In this document: positions 7,939 through 8,548 of the stretch, one piece after another | How the letters are laid out: the number at the start of each line of letters is the position of its first letter | Numbering within the stretch: position 1 is the stretch's first letter | Assembly (NCBI GenBank): GCA_030018635.1 | Contig: JASEHU010000076.1 | Span: forward strand, 1 to 8,548 | Length of the DNA stretch: 8,548 nucleotides | Direction of reading: 5' to 3' | Origin: a bacterium | Lineage (GTDB): Bacteria; UBA9089; CG2-30-40-21; SBAY01 | The notes under the pieces: model-generated | The model's database searches: none | Seen by the model: only the letters and a program-made list of their open reading frames with translations | Told to the model about the DNA's origin: nothing | Program-made: the position numbers and the translations under genes

Positions 7939-7976
7939 GTCTGACGAGTCTGACCTATCTGACTCGTCAGACTGTC
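7939..7976 (-). repeat. 9-bp-period repeat and 12-bp hairpin in rplL-rpoB spacer
   Basis: On the plus strand four 9-mers follow each other: TCTGACGAG (7940-7948), TCTGACCTA (7949-7957), TCTGACTCG (7958-7966) and TCAGACTGT (7967-7975). The same bases form a perfect inverted repeat, GTCTGACGAGTC (7939-7950) with GACTCGTCAGAC (7961-7972), around a 10-nt loop. No U run follows in the transcript (CCAACAAAAA comes next), so it is not a standard intrinsic terminator. In E. coli the rplL-rpoB spacer is known to hold a partial terminator and an RNase III site that set the ratio of L12 to polymerase. A similar processing or attenuation role here is inferred from position and structure only. Confidence 0.85.
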
Positions 7977-7981
7977 TTCTC

Positions 7982-8368
7982 TTACTTAATTTCTACCGTT
8001 GCTCCGGATGCCTCTAATTTCTTCTTGATTTCTTCTGCCTCTTCTTTGGTCACACCTTTTTTAACCGGCTGTGGAACACCCTCGACTAATTCCTTGGCTT
8101 CTTTTAATCCTAAAGCCGTAATCGTTCTTATTTCCTTAATTACCTGGATTTTATTCTCCCCGAAACCGGCTAAGATAACATCGAACTCTGTTTTTTCTTC
8201 TACCTCTTCTTTTGGTGCTTGATCTACAGCTGGTCCGGCCATCATCGGCATAGCGGCAGAAACCCCGAATTTAGCCTCTAACTCTTTGACTAATTCCGAA
8301 AGTTCTAAGACCGTCATGTTAGAAATAACATCAATAATCTCCTCTTTTGTTTTAGCAGCAGTTGCCAC
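7982..8368 (-). CDS. rplL: 50S ribosomal protein L7/L12
   Basis: This protein forms the flexible, multi-copy stalk of the large ribosomal subunit that recruits and stimulates EF-Tu, EF-G, IF2 and RF3; it is anchored by L10. The 128 residues show the usual layout: an N-terminal helical dimerisation domain (about 1-35, with MTVLELSELVKELEAKFGV), a hinge rich in Ala, Pro, Met and Glu (about 36-57), and the globular C-terminal factor-binding domain (about 58-128) with the signature IQVIKEIRTITALGLKEAK and the ending EASGATVEIK. Length is normal for the family. The start is GTG: it follows a strong AGGAGGT site, and an in-frame TGA lies two codons upstream, leaving no earlier option. It is the first gene of the visible cluster, 63 bp before rpoB. 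rplJ, its usual upstream neighbour and the source of its partner L10, is not in the 180 bp before it. Confidence 0.99.
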   Translation of the reverse strand: MATAAKTKEEIIDVISNMTVLELSELVKELEAKFGVSAAMPMMAGPAVDQAPKEEVEEKTEFDVILAGFGENKIQVIKEIRTITALGLKEAKELVEGVPQPVKKGVTKEEAEEIKKKLEASGATVEIK

Positions 8369-8376
8369 TTTTTTTC

Positions 8377-8383
8377 ACCTCCT
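8377..8383 (-). promoter_or_regulatory. Ribosome binding site of rplL, GTG start
   Basis: The minus strand reads AGGAGGTGA followed by seven A residues and then GTG. The close match to the anti-Shine-Dalgarno sequence, with good spacing, supports the non-ATG start. The TGA at the end of this motif is in frame with the gene and excludes a longer reading. Confidence 0.9.
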
Positions 8384-8394
8384 GACTAAATAAA

Positions 8395-8400
8395 ATTATA
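8395..8400 (-). promoter_or_regulatory. Possible -10 box upstream of rplL
   Basis: The minus strand reads a perfect TATAAT about 27 nt before the GTG, which would give a short leader of roughly 20 nt that still contains the Shine-Dalgarno site. No good -35 element is visible 16-18 nt further up (TAATCC at best) and there is no TGn extension. The region is AT-rich, so the match could be chance. If real, it would give rplL-rpoB-rpoC a promoter of their own. Confidence 0.25.
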
Positions 8401-8475
8401 AGTATTCAAGGGATTGTGGATTATTGGTTATAAAAATTATTTTTCCCGACCACCTTTTTCTCTCCACTATCCATA

Positions 8476-8502
8476 ACCTATCGACTTAAAACATCAGACT
8501 GT
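8476..8502. repeat. Possible diverged copy of the rplL-rpoB spacer repeat
   Basis: The plus strand holds ACCTATC-GACT (8476-8486), then seven bases, then TCAGACTGT (8494-8502). The rplL-rpoB spacer has ACCTATCTGACT (7953-7964), two bases, then TCAGACTGT (7967-7975). Two matching blocks in the same order and orientation suggest a shared origin or the same repeat family. This copy lacks the perfect hairpin. Coincidence between short AT-rich spacers cannot be excluded. Confidence 0.4.
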
Positions 8503-8511
8503 GCGAAAAGT

Positions 8512-8543
8512 CATTTTAATCTTACGAGAATACAGTTAAAATG
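8512..8543. repeat. Inverted repeat at the window edge
   Basis: CATTTTAA (8512-8519) and TTAAAATG (8536-8543) form a perfect 8-bp inverted repeat around a 16-nt loop. It is AT-rich and no U run follows within the window. It may be an operator-like palindrome, the remains of a terminator, or chance. Confidence 0.35.
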
Positions 8544-8548
8544 TAGAA

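Larger units (their letters stand above)
8384..8548 (-). other. Non-coding region upstream of rplL
   Basis: No reading frame here looks like the C-terminus of L10 or any other protein: all three minus-strand frames meet stops within the first 40 nt from the window edge. It contains the possible -10 box, a diverged relative of the rplL-rpoB spacer repeat, and an 8-bp inverted repeat at the edge. If rplJ is the next gene, the gap of at least 180 bp is longer than the usual rplJ-rplL spacer. Confidence 0.6.

Noticed and set aside
7939..7976. CRISPR-like array
   Set aside because: Units are 9 bp and directly adjacent with no spacers; this is a short tandem repeat or hairpin, not CRISPR.
7775..8222. 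Two plus-strand open frames opposite rpoB start and rplL
   Set aside because: Both are shadows of the conserved genes; one runs across the spacer repeat and has no coding character.
8369..8375. Run of seven T on the plus strand as a terminator tail
   Set aside because: It is the A7 spacer between the rplL Shine-Dalgarno site and the GTG start; no stem precedes it on the plus strand in a suitable position.

Overview
The window holds three genes of the classic bacterial L12-RNA polymerase cluster, all read from the minus strand in the order rplL (8368 to 7982), rpoB (7918 to 4514) and rpoC (4466 to 204). All three are intact, with strong Shine-Dalgarno sites and an in-frame stop codon just upstream of each start, so the starts are well fixed. 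About 93% of the window is coding. The remaining sequence is four short spacers: 180+ bp before rplL, 63 bp, 47 bp, and 203 bp after rpoC.

The organism is a bacterium of moderate to low GC (judged by eye). The polymerase suggests a diderm lineage outside the well-known cultured phyla. Beta-prime carries a trigger-loop insertion of the SI3 type (about residues 929-1152), as in E. coli. Beta (1134 aa) has only a short version of the E. coli lobe insertion (about residues 207-272) and lacks the two C-proximal insertions that enlarge E. coli beta. The Firmicutes-like conserved core, together with the repeat-rich spacers, resembles uncultivated groundwater or sediment candidate phyla. I cannot name the phylum from sequence alone.

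The genes form one functional unit: L7/L12 is the ribosomal stalk protein that recruits translation GTPases, and beta and beta-prime form the catalytic core of RNA polymerase. Same-strand order and short gaps imply co-transcription. rplJ, which usually precedes rplL, is not seen in the 180 bp available upstream.

The most unusual part is the spacers. The rplL-rpoB gap contains a 9-bp-period array (TCTGAC + 3 variable bases) that also forms a perfect 12-bp hairpin. The rpoB-rpoC gap contains a different 9-bp-period array (TATARGACY) that forms a hairpin followed by a U6 run and overlaps the rpoB stop codon. The region after rpoC has an inverted repeat whose arms are built of 8-bp CACAAAGG-like units. 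Diverged relatives of the rplL-rpoB repeat may lie upstream of rplL and downstream of rpoC. No mobile element, CRISPR array, tRNA, rRNA or new defence-type system is visible; the rest is ordinary core housekeeping.
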